NCBI RefSeq assembly: GCF_021532315.1
Contig: NZ_JAKGAO010000024.1
Coordinates: 1-64,000, forward strand
Reading direction: 5' to 3'
Length of the DNA: 64,000 bases
Source of the DNA: Paenibacillus tarimensis
GTDB lineage: Bacteria > Bacillota > Bacilli > Paenibacillales > Paenibacillaceae
Below the pieces are notes generated by a model, which was not told the origin of the DNA, searched no databases, and saw only the letters and a program-made list of their open reading frames with translations. The translations under genes and the position numbers were made by a program. Positions within the stretch are counted from its first letter, which is position 1; every line of letters begins with the position of its first letter. Below are positions 35,415-42,921 of this stretch, one piece after another.

Positions 35415-36315
35415 ATGTGGTAGCCCCCTCCTTATTCGTCTTCCAGATCAGACCGGAGGCCGATCTCTCGTTAGCTATCTGCTGCCTTCTGGCCTTCTCA
35501 AGCTCCTGAACATCGGCATCCCCATCAATCAACCCGGTAAACTGATCCTCAATAGACGCATTCACACACGTGCGGCATTCCTTACCGTCCCGCATATACG
35601 TAATCTCAAGCGGCATGCTCGATCCGTAATAACGGGACACTGTCTTAACGTAGGCCCGGTAATCGGGCACCTGAATGTTATCTATAGCTACAATAACATC
35701 ACCTGCTTGTAAGCCGGCCTCATCCGCAGGTCCTCCCGGAAAGACATCAAGCAGGTAGTTGCCCTGCCCTTCCCTGACACCTGTACGCACGCCCTGCTCG
35801 GCATTAACCGTGCAGTTGGTTATGCCAAGACGGGGATAGCTGAACAGCTCCGTACGGAGATCCATCCCGAGCTCCAGTACACTCTTCAAGTTGGCCAGCG
35901 ACCTGCGCCAACCCATCTCGAGGCACTCCCTGAACCATTGGCCATGGGTATTGTCAGCGAATCCCATCACTTCGAGAACCAGCTTCGTGAAAGGCCCTTC
36001 GGCTTCAAAGGTATAAGTTGTCCGTACACGGAAAGGGTCCACTGTACCGTCCGGAGCCATGGATTCATAGGCATCTGCCAGCACAAACTTTTTAAGCGGT
36101 TCAACTTCCATGACGTAAGCTCTGTTCGTTATATCCCCGTAGTACAAGGTCAGCAGATCTCCTGCTTTCACATGGTCTGCGTCCCCTGTCGTTTCAACTT
36201 GATTGGTTAAGTAGCAGTCACTCCCGCGGGGAGTTGCAACTGCCTGCCATACCGTTTCAAGAGGAGCTTCGATATACGTCATATTGACTGAGCGGTCTTT
36301 GGGACATTCAATCAT
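35398..36315 (-). CDS. SRPBCC (START-like) domain fused to a PDZ domain, copy 2
   Basis: 305 residues. Residues about 8-160 are an SRPBCC domain (MTYIEAPLETVWQAVATPRG, ECLEMGWRRSLANLKSVLEL). Residues about 175-265 are a PDZ domain (GGPADEAGLQAGDVIVAIDN). The C-terminal DQFTGLIDGDADVQELEKARR is followed by a charged tail. The similarity to 16732-17592 covers the full length. It is placed between the FAD enzyme and the cupin, with 2-bp and overlapping junctions. SRPBCC proteins bind hydrophobic ligands, and CalC-type members give enediyne self-resistance; a comparable role is inferred. Confidence 0.82.
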   Translation of the reverse strand: MIECPKDRSVNMTYIEAPLETVWQAVATPRGSDCYLTNQVETTGDADHVKAGDLLTLYYGDITNRAYVMEVEPLKKFVLADAYESMAPDGTVDPFRVRTTYTFEAEGPFTKLVLEVMGFADNTHGQWFRECLEMGWRRSLANLKSVLELGMDLRTELFSYPRLGITNCTVNAEQGVRTGVREGQGNYLLDVFPGGPADEAGLQAGDVIVAIDNIQVPDYRAYVKTVSRYYGSSMPLEITYMRDGKECRTCVNASIEDQFTGLIDGDADVQELEKARRQQIANERSASGLIWKTNKEGATTYDRDR

Positions 36316-36317
36316 CT

Positions 36318-37487
36318 TTACCGGGTCACCTCTTCCATTAAAGCTGAATAAAATTGTTGCGCATGGGCCCCAAGACCATGGACAAGGCTGGGAAATGTAC
36401 AGATCGTTCTCAAATAATGTTCTTCTTCAGAAGGGACAGCTACGGAAGCCCGGGCCAATGTCTTCAATGCCGCTTCATATTGCGGGAGGACTCTCTCTTT
36501 TACTTGAGCGGCATACTCCTGCAGAGCATCCTCCCATAAAGCCTCACCTGATAAATACCGGTTCAAGGATTTAGCCAGGTACTCCGCACCGCAAACCGCA
36601 TTATCAATCCCGACACCTGCCACCGGGTGCAGGTTGGCACAGGCATCACCGACCAGGGCCCAGCCTGGGCCAAAACACTCTCTTATATAGCCTTGAATAT
36701 GAGGCGTTCCCCTAACGGGGCCAACAACCCGTATATGTGAAAGGCGTGGAGCCAGCATACGAATCTGCATCAGCCACCCCATCAGATTCGGCAGCAGCTT
36801 GGAGCCCCACGCCTGAATCTTCGCTTTTGGCAGCATGGCTGCAATACAATGGCGAGAGCTGTCAATCGGATTAACAAGGACAACCGAACCATCATGCCAG
36901 TACCACTCCAGCGCCGGTACTGCCTGTGGTCCAATATTCTCAGCATAGACATACAGTACGCCGTGCGAGTAATCTTCACTCATCTCCACACCGGCGTTAA
37001 CCAGGCCTGCAATCGTCGATTCCCGGCCGTCCGCTCCCACAACTACCCTGGCCTTAACCGTCTCCTCATGGCCCCTGCGGTCACTGAGCACAAGGCCTGC
37101 GGCCCGTCCATTCACAAGTATCACCCGACGGGCAGTTCTCTCTAACTGTACGGTTACACGGGGACCGGCAGCCGCTTGAAGAAGCATTGGATCAAGCAGT
37201 TCTCTTCTTAGGCCGATTACTCTTGTAGTTACTGTCAGGTCCGACTCAAATACGGTACCGTTGAGGTCTACCCGCATACGTGTGATAGCTGGCGCACCCG
37301 CACTCTCCATCTTATCCCTGATCCCGAGCCGTTCATAAACATCTGTCTCCCCGATGATATGGGTAGATAGAGTCGCTCCAGGACGGGTAAAGCGGTCAAT
37401 TAGCAGCACTCGGTGGTTCAGCCTGCCCAGGAAGGCAGCCAAAGCCGCACCTCCGCAGCGCGCGCCCACAATTGCTACATCATACAT
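36318..37487 (-). CDS. FAD-dependent monooxygenase/reductase (PHBH fold)
   Basis: 389 residues from the ATG at 37487 (AGGTGTGAGC upstream; a GTG 6 bases earlier is possible). The N-terminal FAD motif is VAIVGARCGGAALAAFLGR, the middle has VVGADGRESTIAGLV (DG motif), and WALVGDACANLHPVAGVGIDNAV holds the GD motif. This is the group with aromatic hydroxylases, geranylgeranyl reductases and flavin halogenases. The halogenase signature WxWxIP is not seen. It likely oxidises the product or an intermediate. Separated from the gene at 37586 by a terminator-like hairpin. Confidence 0.87.
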   Translation of the reverse strand: MYDVAIVGARCGGAALAAFLGRLNHRVLLIDRFTRPGATLSTHIIGETDVYERLGIRDKMESAGAPAITRMRVDLNGTVFESDLTVTTRVIGLRRELLDPMLLQAAAGPRVTVQLERTARRVILVNGRAAGLVLSDRRGHEETVKARVVVGADGRESTIAGLVNAGVEMSEDYSHGVLYVYAENIGPQAVPALEWYWHDGSVVLVNPIDSSRHCIAAMLPKAKIQAWGSKLLPNLMGWLMQIRMLAPRLSHIRVVGPVRGTPHIQGYIRECFGPGWALVGDACANLHPVAGVGIDNAVCGAEYLAKSLNRYLSGEALWEDALQEYAAQVKERVLPQYEAALKTLARASVAVPSEEEHYLRTICTFPSLVHGLGAHAQQFYSALMEEVTR

Positions 37488-37510
37488 GCTCACACCTCAG
37501 ATTGGCTGGG

Positions 37511-37545
37511 AATAAACCAAAGAGACCAGGGGATGGTCTCTTTGG
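37511..37545 (-). terminator. Terminator-like hairpin upstream of the FAD enzyme
   Basis: A perfect 12-bp stem (CCAAAGAGACCA / TGGTCTCTTTGG) with a 5-nt loop. The T-rich tail (TTTATTCC) is short. It ends the unit of 37586-38107, or attenuates read-through. Confidence 0.75.
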
Positions 37546-37585
37546 GTCTTGCGGGGTTACTTAAAACGGGGATGGTAAATGAGGA

Positions 37586-38107
37586 TTAGTTGGACTGCAG
37601 GCAGCCGTACAGCGTGCCAACTTGGTCTTCCTTCTCGTCATAGATGGCAATTGTGCCTTCGGAGTGGAACGTGGCATTGCGTGGAGGAAGTCCGGTAATC
37701 CGGCCCTTCATGTGGATTGGCTGGTTATTGTGGAAGGTGCCCTCAGGCGTCTCGATAACCCAGTAGAGGAAGGACTCAGCTTGAACGCCGTCCGCCATTT
37801 TCTTGCCTACCGGTACAGCAGCAGACGCTTTAATAGGCTGGCCTTGACCGTTTACACCGCCGCGAACCCGGACTTGCTGTCCTGGCCACAGCACTTCCGA
37901 CGTGGCAACAAGCTCTACGTTCTCGATCTCGAGGTCAACGGTTACACCGGACTTCAGGCTGAATTCCGAATCGTTAACGGTAAACTTCGTCGGGTTTACC
38001 TGTGTGAATTGCAGTTCCTCAGAACGGCCATCCATCAGTTCCAGATACGTCTTGCTGTTCGAGCTTGGCAGCGTCATTTGCACTTGCTTTGCGGACAATA
38101 ACTTCAT
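37586..38107 (-). CDS. Protein of unknown function
   Basis: 173 residues from the ATG at 38107, which has AGGAGG at ideal spacing; the open frame upstream has none. It has no signal peptide or membrane segment. The sequence alternates short hydrophobic and polar strands (TYLELMDGRSEELQFTQ, VTVDLEIENVELVATSEV, MKGRITGLPPRNATFHS), which suggests an all-beta protein. It follows acpS by 88 bp and is followed by a hairpin. I do not recognise the family. The excellent RBS suggests strong expression. Confidence 0.7.
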   Translation of the reverse strand: MKLLSAKQVQMTLPSSNSKTYLELMDGRSEELQFTQVNPTKFTVNDSEFSLKSGVTVDLEIENVELVATSEVLWPGQQVRVRGGVNGQGQPIKASAAVPVGKKMADGVQAESFLYWVIETPEGTFHNNQPIHMKGRITGLPPRNATFHSEGTIAIYDEKEDQVGTLYGCLQSN

Positions 38108-38195
38108 GTTATGCCTCCTAATTGGTGGATTGTCTCCCGGGGACATCTTTATTATCTCACCATGCAATTTATGGCGCCCTGCGTTTCCTTCTGCG

Positions 38196-38603
38196 TTATT
38201 CGTTTTTTATTACCTTCTCCGTTTCATCCTTTAGTTCTAGCACAATCTGGGCAATTGAGTAGTCACCGGAGTGAGAAATACTTACCCAAATGCTCCACTG
38301 GCTGAGCGGGTAATCCTCCCGCGCCTTACCATGCAGCACAACACGCGGCTGCCCTGATTTCTCATTCACCGTCTCCACATCAATTAATCGGTATCCGCCG
38401 CTCAAGCCTGCGGATGCTGCTTTAAGAAATGCCTCCTTGACAGCCCAACGGGCCGCATAATGCTGTTCAGGGCTACGGAAGCCGTTGCAGTAATTCCTTT
38501 CATGCTCCGTGAAGATCTTCGCTAAGGAAAGTGGAGGGTGCCGCTCAATCATCTCTCTTATCTGGGTAATAGACTGAAGATCAATGCCAACTCCGTGAAT
38601 CAC
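38196..38603 (-). CDS. acpS: Holo-ACP synthase (AcpS-type phosphopantetheinyl transferase)
   Basis: 135 residues. The metal and CoA motifs are GVGIDLQSITQI near the start, FTEHERNYC, and AARWAVKEAFLKAASAG (the WxxKEA signature), and the end has VSISHSGDYSIAQIV. It attaches phosphopantetheine to the serine of an ACP. The GTG start at 38603 overlaps the stop of the glycosyltransferase gene. In the usual genome arrangement acpS lies elsewhere, so this is probably a dedicated copy for the ACP at 24203-24451. PksE proteins carry such a domain in cis. Confidence 0.93.
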   Translation of the reverse strand: MIHGVGIDLQSITQIREMIERHPPLSLAKIFTEHERNYCNGFRSPEQHYAARWAVKEAFLKAASAGLSGGYRLIDVETVNEKSGQPRVVLHGKAREDYPLSQWSIWVSISHSGDYSIAQIVLELKDETEKVIKNE

Positions 38604-39805
38604 CTCATTCCACCCGCCTCCAGCCTTATTAAGGACCTTCCCAGCCGATAAGCATGCTTGGCTCCGCCATAAGCGCGCCCCCTGATAGACTCACGCAGCA
38701 TCTCCAGGTTACGTCTATATTCATCCTCCATAACATATCTCGCCAGCTCGTAAAAATGCCCCGACGTACAGGTATCCGGCAGCACATACTCACAACCGCC
38801 CTGCTTCCATAGATTACGCGCATTATATTCTCTCTCGGAATGAGTGGGAACGATGAGGGAGGGAACCGCATGGAGCATCGAAGACAGACAGCTTCCATGG
38901 CCGCCGTGGTGGATATACAACTTGGCTTTGGAAAGCCAGCCGGGATGGAAGCGCTCGACCCGGACAATTGAAGAGGGCATAGTCCTGGCCTCCTGCACCG
39001 GAAGCTTGCCCGAGTACACGATGGCAACACGCTCCGGCTTGCCCCGGAATGCCTCCTGCACAATCCTGACTAGCCGCAGACCGGAATCGCCAGCCGTATC
39101 GGATACCCTCCCTGCATATACCAGCACATCCGGTGAGAGGTCAGCAAACTCACGGGTTGCCGGGTTAACCTTCTGCTCTTCCCCTATTGGGCCTACATAG
39201 TGAACAGCTTCACCTCTAATAGGGTCAAGCTCCGGGATGCTGGGGACAACTGTTATATCGCCGGTGGTGAGCTCTTCCATGCGGCTGACAGGGCTCAGTC
39301 CGAGTTCCTGAAGCACCCGGTTGACAACGGGCGTTACTCTAGATACGTTGCGCGGAGGCCGACTCCAGTAATGAAGGGGAAGACCGGCAGGATGGAAGCA
39401 GGCCTGTGTAAGACTGACAACAGGAATGCCCAGGTAACGCGCGGCTATAATAGTATGGGGACTTAAATCGGCATAAACCAAATGGGGAGCAATTGACTTT
39501 AACATGGCAATACGGCTCAGAATCCACGAACGGACGAATGTATAGTCAGCAAGCCCAAGACCGGCATAATAGTGATCCAGATGATAAAAGGTGGAGCCCC
39601 TCGAGACAAGCAAGCCCGGATTGGGCACAGTGGGGTCTTGATCCGCCACATGCCGGTAGCCATTGTTCTCCAGATACCGTGCCGCCTGCTGATCATAAAT
39701 GCTGAACGACACGGTATCACCGGCCTGCCGGTGCTGTTCTGCAATCGGCAGGGTGCGGAGAACCGGCCCCAGGCCTCCACTCAGTCCAAAGAAAATACGC
39801 CTCAA
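38600..39805 (-). CDS. GT1-family (UGT/MGT-like) glycosyltransferase
   Basis: 401 residues, GT-B fold. The N-terminal domain starts RRIFFGLSGGLGPVLRTLPIA. The C-terminal nucleotide-sugar site reads IHHGGHGSCLSSMLHAVPSLIVP, as in macrolide and natural-product glycosyltransferases, with PTHSEREYNARNL after it. The start is a TTG overlapping the previous stop, with GGGGGG upstream. It follows a nucleotidyltransferase, so a specific activated sugar may be produced next door. A natural acceptor would be the cluster product. Confidence 0.87.
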   Translation of the reverse strand: MRRIFFGLSGGLGPVLRTLPIAEQHRQAGDTVSFSIYDQQAARYLENNGYRHVADQDPTVPNPGLLVSRGSTFYHLDHYYAGLGLADYTFVRSWILSRIAMLKSIAPHLVYADLSPHTIIAARYLGIPVVSLTQACFHPAGLPLHYWSRPPRNVSRVTPVVNRVLQELGLSPVSRMEELTTGDITVVPSIPELDPIRGEAVHYVGPIGEEQKVNPATREFADLSPDVLVYAGRVSDTAGDSGLRLVRIVQEAFRGKPERVAIVYSGKLPVQEARTMPSSIVRVERFHPGWLSKAKLYIHHGGHGSCLSSMLHAVPSLIVPTHSEREYNARNLWKQGGCEYVLPDTCTSGHFYELARYVMEDEYRRNLEMLRESIRGRAYGGAKHAYRLGRSLIRLEAGGMR

Positions 39806-40539
39806 GGCATTCCCCCCTGACTCTTCTGTAGATTAATAAAGGTATTCATCTGCAACGGTGTGCCAAGCGGGTGACAGAATAGAGCCTTGTCTATGCCGAC
39901 CTGTCCCCCAGCCCTAATTAATCGGTTGTAAATCTCAGATACATACCATTCTCCTGCTTCTACCGGTACCTCCTCTTCCACTGCTTGCGATACAAGCTGG
40001 AGGTATTCAGCAGCCGAGCGGAAATAATAAAGTCCGGACGTGGCCCAAGGGGAAATAACCCTCTTCTCCCTGACCGACCGGACCAATTCATTAGCATAAA
40101 GCTCTACATAACTGAAAGAATGATCTGATGATGCAAATACATTAATTAGACCATCGAGTCTGGCTAAATCCCCCGATAGAGTCCTCCCAATATCCGTTCC
40201 CACATACGTATCGCCATTAAAAATAAGAAGAGGGTCTGATTGGCACATAACCGAGCGCGCTTCCCATACACTCTCCGCCTGTCCGCGGGTCATGCGGTCA
40301 ATAGCAACGACTGCTGCTCCCGGGCAGCGGCGGTAAATCACCTGCTCCAGATCAGTATGCGTGAGATGAGCCTGCTGTACGACAAAAATGAAATGCTGAC
40401 CCTGAAAAAAGGGGAGCAAGCTGTCGAGCGCCCAGTACAGCATGGGACGGCCCATCACTTCAATCAGCATCTTCGGAACATGAAATCCTGCCTCGCGAAA
40501 CCGTCTGCCTTCTCCGGCCAAGGGGATAACGATATTCAT
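39802..40539 (-). CDS. Nucleotidyltransferase (sugar-1-phosphate type)
   Basis: 245 residues. The Rossmann-like start MNIVIPLAGEGRRFREAGF carries the G-rich nucleotide loop, with KMLIEVMGRPMLYWALDSL next and PLLIFNGDTYVG holding the metal Asp. It couples a nucleotide to a sugar or other phosphate. It overlaps the HAD gene (ATGA) and the GT1 gene. The kinase, HAD phosphatase and nucleotidyltransferase set resembles capsule-type cassettes that make activated building blocks. Confidence 0.85.
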   Translation of the reverse strand: MNIVIPLAGEGRRFREAGFHVPKMLIEVMGRPMLYWALDSLLPFFQGQHFIFVVQQAHLTHTDLEQVIYRRCPGAAVVAIDRMTRGQAESVWEARSVMCQSDPLLIFNGDTYVGTDIGRTLSGDLARLDGLINVFASSDHSFSYVELYANELVRSVREKRVISPWATSGLYYFRSAAEYLQLVSQAVEEEVPVEAGEWYVSEIYNRLIRAGGQVGIDKALFCHPLGTPLQMNTFINLQKSQGGMP

Positions 40540-40895
40540 GCTTCATCGCCTTTTCGCTGAACAGCCGTTAATGCATGCTCCCACCCGTTAAATTGATGAG
40601 CAAGATCGTCAATGTAGATATCGCCGTAAGGTTTACCGAATACCAGCTCGTCGTACGGTATATTGAAGCGTTCCAGCCACTGCTGTGTGATTTGGCCAAC
40701 ATTAGCGATAACTCTTCCTACATTGCCTCCGGCTGTCCTCATATTGCGCGCAGTATGGATAATTACCGTGTGCCCTTCCGCCTTTAGCTTCTGCATCGCT
40801 TCAACAGCCCCCTCAAGCGGAAGCACGTCGGCATAAGTCTGTTCCCCTTGCTTTAACCCGCACAGCGTACCATCCAAATCAACTACAATACGCAT
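40536..40895 (-). CDS. HAD-family phosphatase (BcbF/capsule type)
   Basis: 119 residues from the ATG at 40895 (GGGGGAGACTA upstream); a longer frame to 41018 lies inside the kinase gene. The catalytic motif is VVDLDGTLC (DxD), with IIHTAR (motif II) and GDIYIDDLA (motif IV). Short HAD proteins of this type accompany nucleotidyltransferases in capsule loci. It overlaps the nucleotidyltransferase start by 4 bases. Confidence 0.85.
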   Translation of the reverse strand: MRIVVDLDGTLCGLKQGEQTYADVLPLEGAVEAMQKLKAEGHTVIIHTARNMRTAGGNVGRVIANVGQITQQWLERFNIPYDELVFGKPYGDIYIDDLAHQFNGWEHALTAVQRKGDEA

Positions 40896-40905
40896 TAGTC
40901 TCCCC

Positions 40906-41844
40906 CTACCCCTCCAATATTTCTTCCAAGAGCTCGGTTCCAATCGCGAACAAAGCAAGCTGCCGCATGTGATCTTCCTTGTGGAGGGGAAGCATGGACA
41001 GGAACAGCAGGGCTTCAATTACACGCACGGACCGCAGACGTTGCGGCGGCATCCAGCTGTCCAGCAGATTTCGCATCCACGTTATGTCAGGATCCTGCTT
41101 CATCTTCAGTTCAATGGAACCCGGGTGGATGGCTGCCTCGTACCGGCCCCTGACAATATGCTCGTAGCCTGTTAAGCTATGGCGCAGCTTGGCCCAATCG
41201 TAGCGATGGTCACCATAGATGGTTTGAATACCAAACCGGCCTCTTGGATCGATAGCCTTAACACTGCCTGATTCAGCCGAATAAAAGAGATTGGACAAAC
41301 AGAAATCACCATGCATAACTGTAATCTCAGGATTGTCCAGAAGCTTTATCAGCTCCTTCATACCTTTTTGCAGCATGACAGTGGGGCTCATCACCGGTCT
41401 GCCATTCAGATAATAGTAGCCCTGTTTATGCGCTTCCCTGGCCCATTCGCTCTGCAGAAGAAAAGTATTAAGCCGCTGATGCGTCTTGCCTATGTACATC
41501 GTATACAGATGAAGCCTTGACAGACTGCCGGTATACGCTGCGAAACTGCCCAGTACAAGACGCAAGCTTTCAAGAATTCCGCTCCATTCATGCCGGGTCC
41601 GGCTGCCTTGAATTAATGACTCCCCAAGCGTACCTCCCGGCACGTAATCAAGTGTCAAATAGGCGCGCGGTTTGCCAAGTGAGAAGGATTGCAGCAGGGG
41701 CGTATATGTCTTAAGATCCTCCGGCAAGTCCAGGTACCAGACGATTTCATCGATCAGCTTGCTTGGATGGTCGCTTGTCTTGGTCACCGACACGGCATCT
41801 TCCGATATCTCGACATAGTTAAAATATCTCGTCTTCACAATCAT
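40906..41844 (-). CDS. Aminoglycoside-phosphotransferase/choline-kinase-like protein
   Basis: 312 residues from the ATG at 41844; a GTG 6 bases downstream has better RBS spacing (GAGGGGG), and an ATG at 41880 lies inside the AraC gene. The catalytic loop is VMHGDFCLSNLFYS and the metal motif is AIDPRGRFG; the DYDWAKLRHS-like block (YRYDWAKLRHSL region) follows. It would phosphorylate a small molecule, such as a sugar or aminoalcohol. As part of the kinase-HAD-nucleotidyltransferase set it probably prepares an activated substituent. A resistance kinase is a less likely alternative. Confidence 0.8.
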   Translation of the reverse strand: MIVKTRYFNYVEISEDAVSVTKTSDHPSKLIDEIVWYLDLPEDLKTYTPLLQSFSLGKPRAYLTLDYVPGGTLGESLIQGSRTRHEWSGILESLRLVLGSFAAYTGSLSRLHLYTMYIGKTHQRLNTFLLQSEWAREAHKQGYYYLNGRPVMSPTVMLQKGMKELIKLLDNPEITVMHGDFCLSNLFYSAESGSVKAIDPRGRFGIQTIYGDHRYDWAKLRHSLTGYEHIVRGRYEAAIHPGSIELKMKQDPDITWMRNLLDSWMPPQRLRSVRVIEALLFLSMLPLHKEDHMRQLALFAIGTELLEEILEG

Positions 41845-41851
41845 CCCCCTC

Positions 41852-42520
41852 TTATGCTGTATGGGAACCGTGGCGGGCATTCTTTCTGCGATAGTCGGAT
41901 GGCCTCTCCCCTACCAGCCGTTTAAAGACCCGGCCAAAATGCGTCAGATCTCCATAGCCAACCGCATAGCATACATCCGTAACCGGAATTCCTTCCTGCA
42001 GCATGACCTTCGCCTTCTGTACCCGCTTATTCATAATGTATTCCTTAAATCCGATGCCAAAATGCTCCTTGAACATTCGGCTGTAGTGGCAGCGGCTGAC
42101 AAAAATACTCGCGGCAACCGTTTCAAGGCACAATTCATTTTCACACAGGTTTTCCTCAATGTACTCAATCGATTTGTACAACAATGGTGGCGGCTGCTGC
42201 TTGTCTGCCGCTTCAGCTGAAGATTTGGACAACAGCCCGACAGAGTCAAGAAAGGAGTAGAACACGAATAAATCCAGCTTATTAACCTTCAATAAAATCA
42301 TTACAGGGGTTTCAAGCTTCAAATCTTCAACTTTCCAGGATGGAGGCAGTGTATCCTCAAAGCTTAGCAGGACAATAAACTTGTAGGAATTCGTCCGGAT
42401 ATGCCGGGATACGGCAGCGAAGTTGTGCTCAGCTAAAATATTCATGTTGGCAAACATCTGTTGGACACGGCGATGCTCGTCTTCCTTTAATTCATGACTG
42501 ATAACCAGCAACACATCCAT
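41852..42520 (-). CDS. AraC-family regulator of the second unit
   Basis: 222 residues. Full-length paralogue of 29449-30111: a sensor half starting MDVLLVISHELKEDEH, then two AraC helix-turn-helix units (LCLETVAASIFVSRCHYSRMF and VTDVCYAVGYGDLTHFGRVF, in parts). GGGAGGTAAGCTAA precedes the ATG. First gene of a unit with the kinase, HAD, nucleotidyltransferase, GT1 and acpS. Its promoter overlaps a LexA-box-like site. Confidence 0.9.
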   Translation of the reverse strand: MDVLLVISHELKEDEHRRVQQMFANMNILAEHNFAAVSRHIRTNSYKFIVLLSFEDTLPPSWKVEDLKLETPVMILLKVNKLDLFVFYSFLDSVGLLSKSSAEAADKQQPPPLLYKSIEYIEENLCENELCLETVAASIFVSRCHYSRMFKEHFGIGFKEYIMNKRVQKAKVMLQEGIPVTDVCYAVGYGDLTHFGRVFKRLVGERPSDYRRKNARHGSHTA

Positions 42521-42626
42521 TTAGCTTACCTCCCAGTTGTTGTTCCAGGTAAGTTAATGGTACCAATGGATATCTTTTTATGATCTGTATCTATTGTGCA
42601 AGAATAGGAGTTAATTGCTCATTACA

Positions 42627-42640
42627 GGAACATGTGTTCC
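42627..42640. promoter_or_regulatory. LexA-box-like palindrome at the start of the second AraC unit
   Basis: GGAACATGTGTTCC matches the B. subtilis LexA box CGAACRNRYGTTYC at 13 of 14 positions and is a perfect palindrome. It lies 3 bases downstream of a TATAAT, a classic repressor position. Confidence 0.65.
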
Positions 42641-42643
42641 CTT

Positions 42644-42672
42644 ATTATAGCATCTAAATGCTTCTGACATAA
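42644..42672 (-). promoter_or_regulatory. Candidate promoter of the second AraC unit
   Basis: TATAAT with a weak -35 (TTATGT) at 17-bp spacing on the minus strand, about 125 bp before the AraC start. Confidence 0.55.
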
Positions 42673-42736
42673 AGAAAACATTACCTGTCCAAATCCGCCG
42701 GAGGGATCTGGGCCAAGTAATGCTTATACGAGAATC

Positions 42737-42910
42737 TTATATATACCTTCCCGGGATAATGATACGCGGTTGGTCCTGCTTGGGGAGCGAACGGTAATAC
42801 TCCAGCTCCTCCGCCGACAGATAGTATGTCTTCACCTCACTGTTTGGAGACAGCCGTTCTTTCTGAGGACGCGGAACTACCGTCCTTTTGAAAATATGCA
42901 TTTTGGCCAA
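42737..42910 (-). CDS. Small protein of unknown function (57 aa) next to a peptidase gene
   Basis: TTG start at 42910 with AGGAGGG 6 bases upstream; an ATG 9 bases later is in frame but too far from the RBS. The product begins MAKMHIFKRTVVPRPQ, contains VKTYYLSAEELEYYRSL and ends RIIIPGRYI. It is basic at the start, with one amphipathic helix in the middle. It is only 11 bp after the metallopeptidase gene, so it is the third gene of the aminotransferase-peptidase unit. It could be a conserved accessory protein or, less likely, a peptide precursor. Confidence 0.65.
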   Translation of the reverse strand: MAKMHIFKRTVVPRPQKERLSPNSEVKTYYLSAEELEYYRSLPKQDQPRIIIPGRYI

Positions 42911-42921
42911 CCCTATCCCTC

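Noticed and set aside
36318-37487. Flavin-dependent halogenase
   Set aside because: The WxWxIP signature is not visible; a general PHBH-fold oxidoreductase is safer.
40906-41844. Aminoglycoside resistance kinase
   Set aside because: The fold fits, but coupling to HAD and nucleotidyltransferase genes favours a biosynthetic kinase. Kept only as an alternative.
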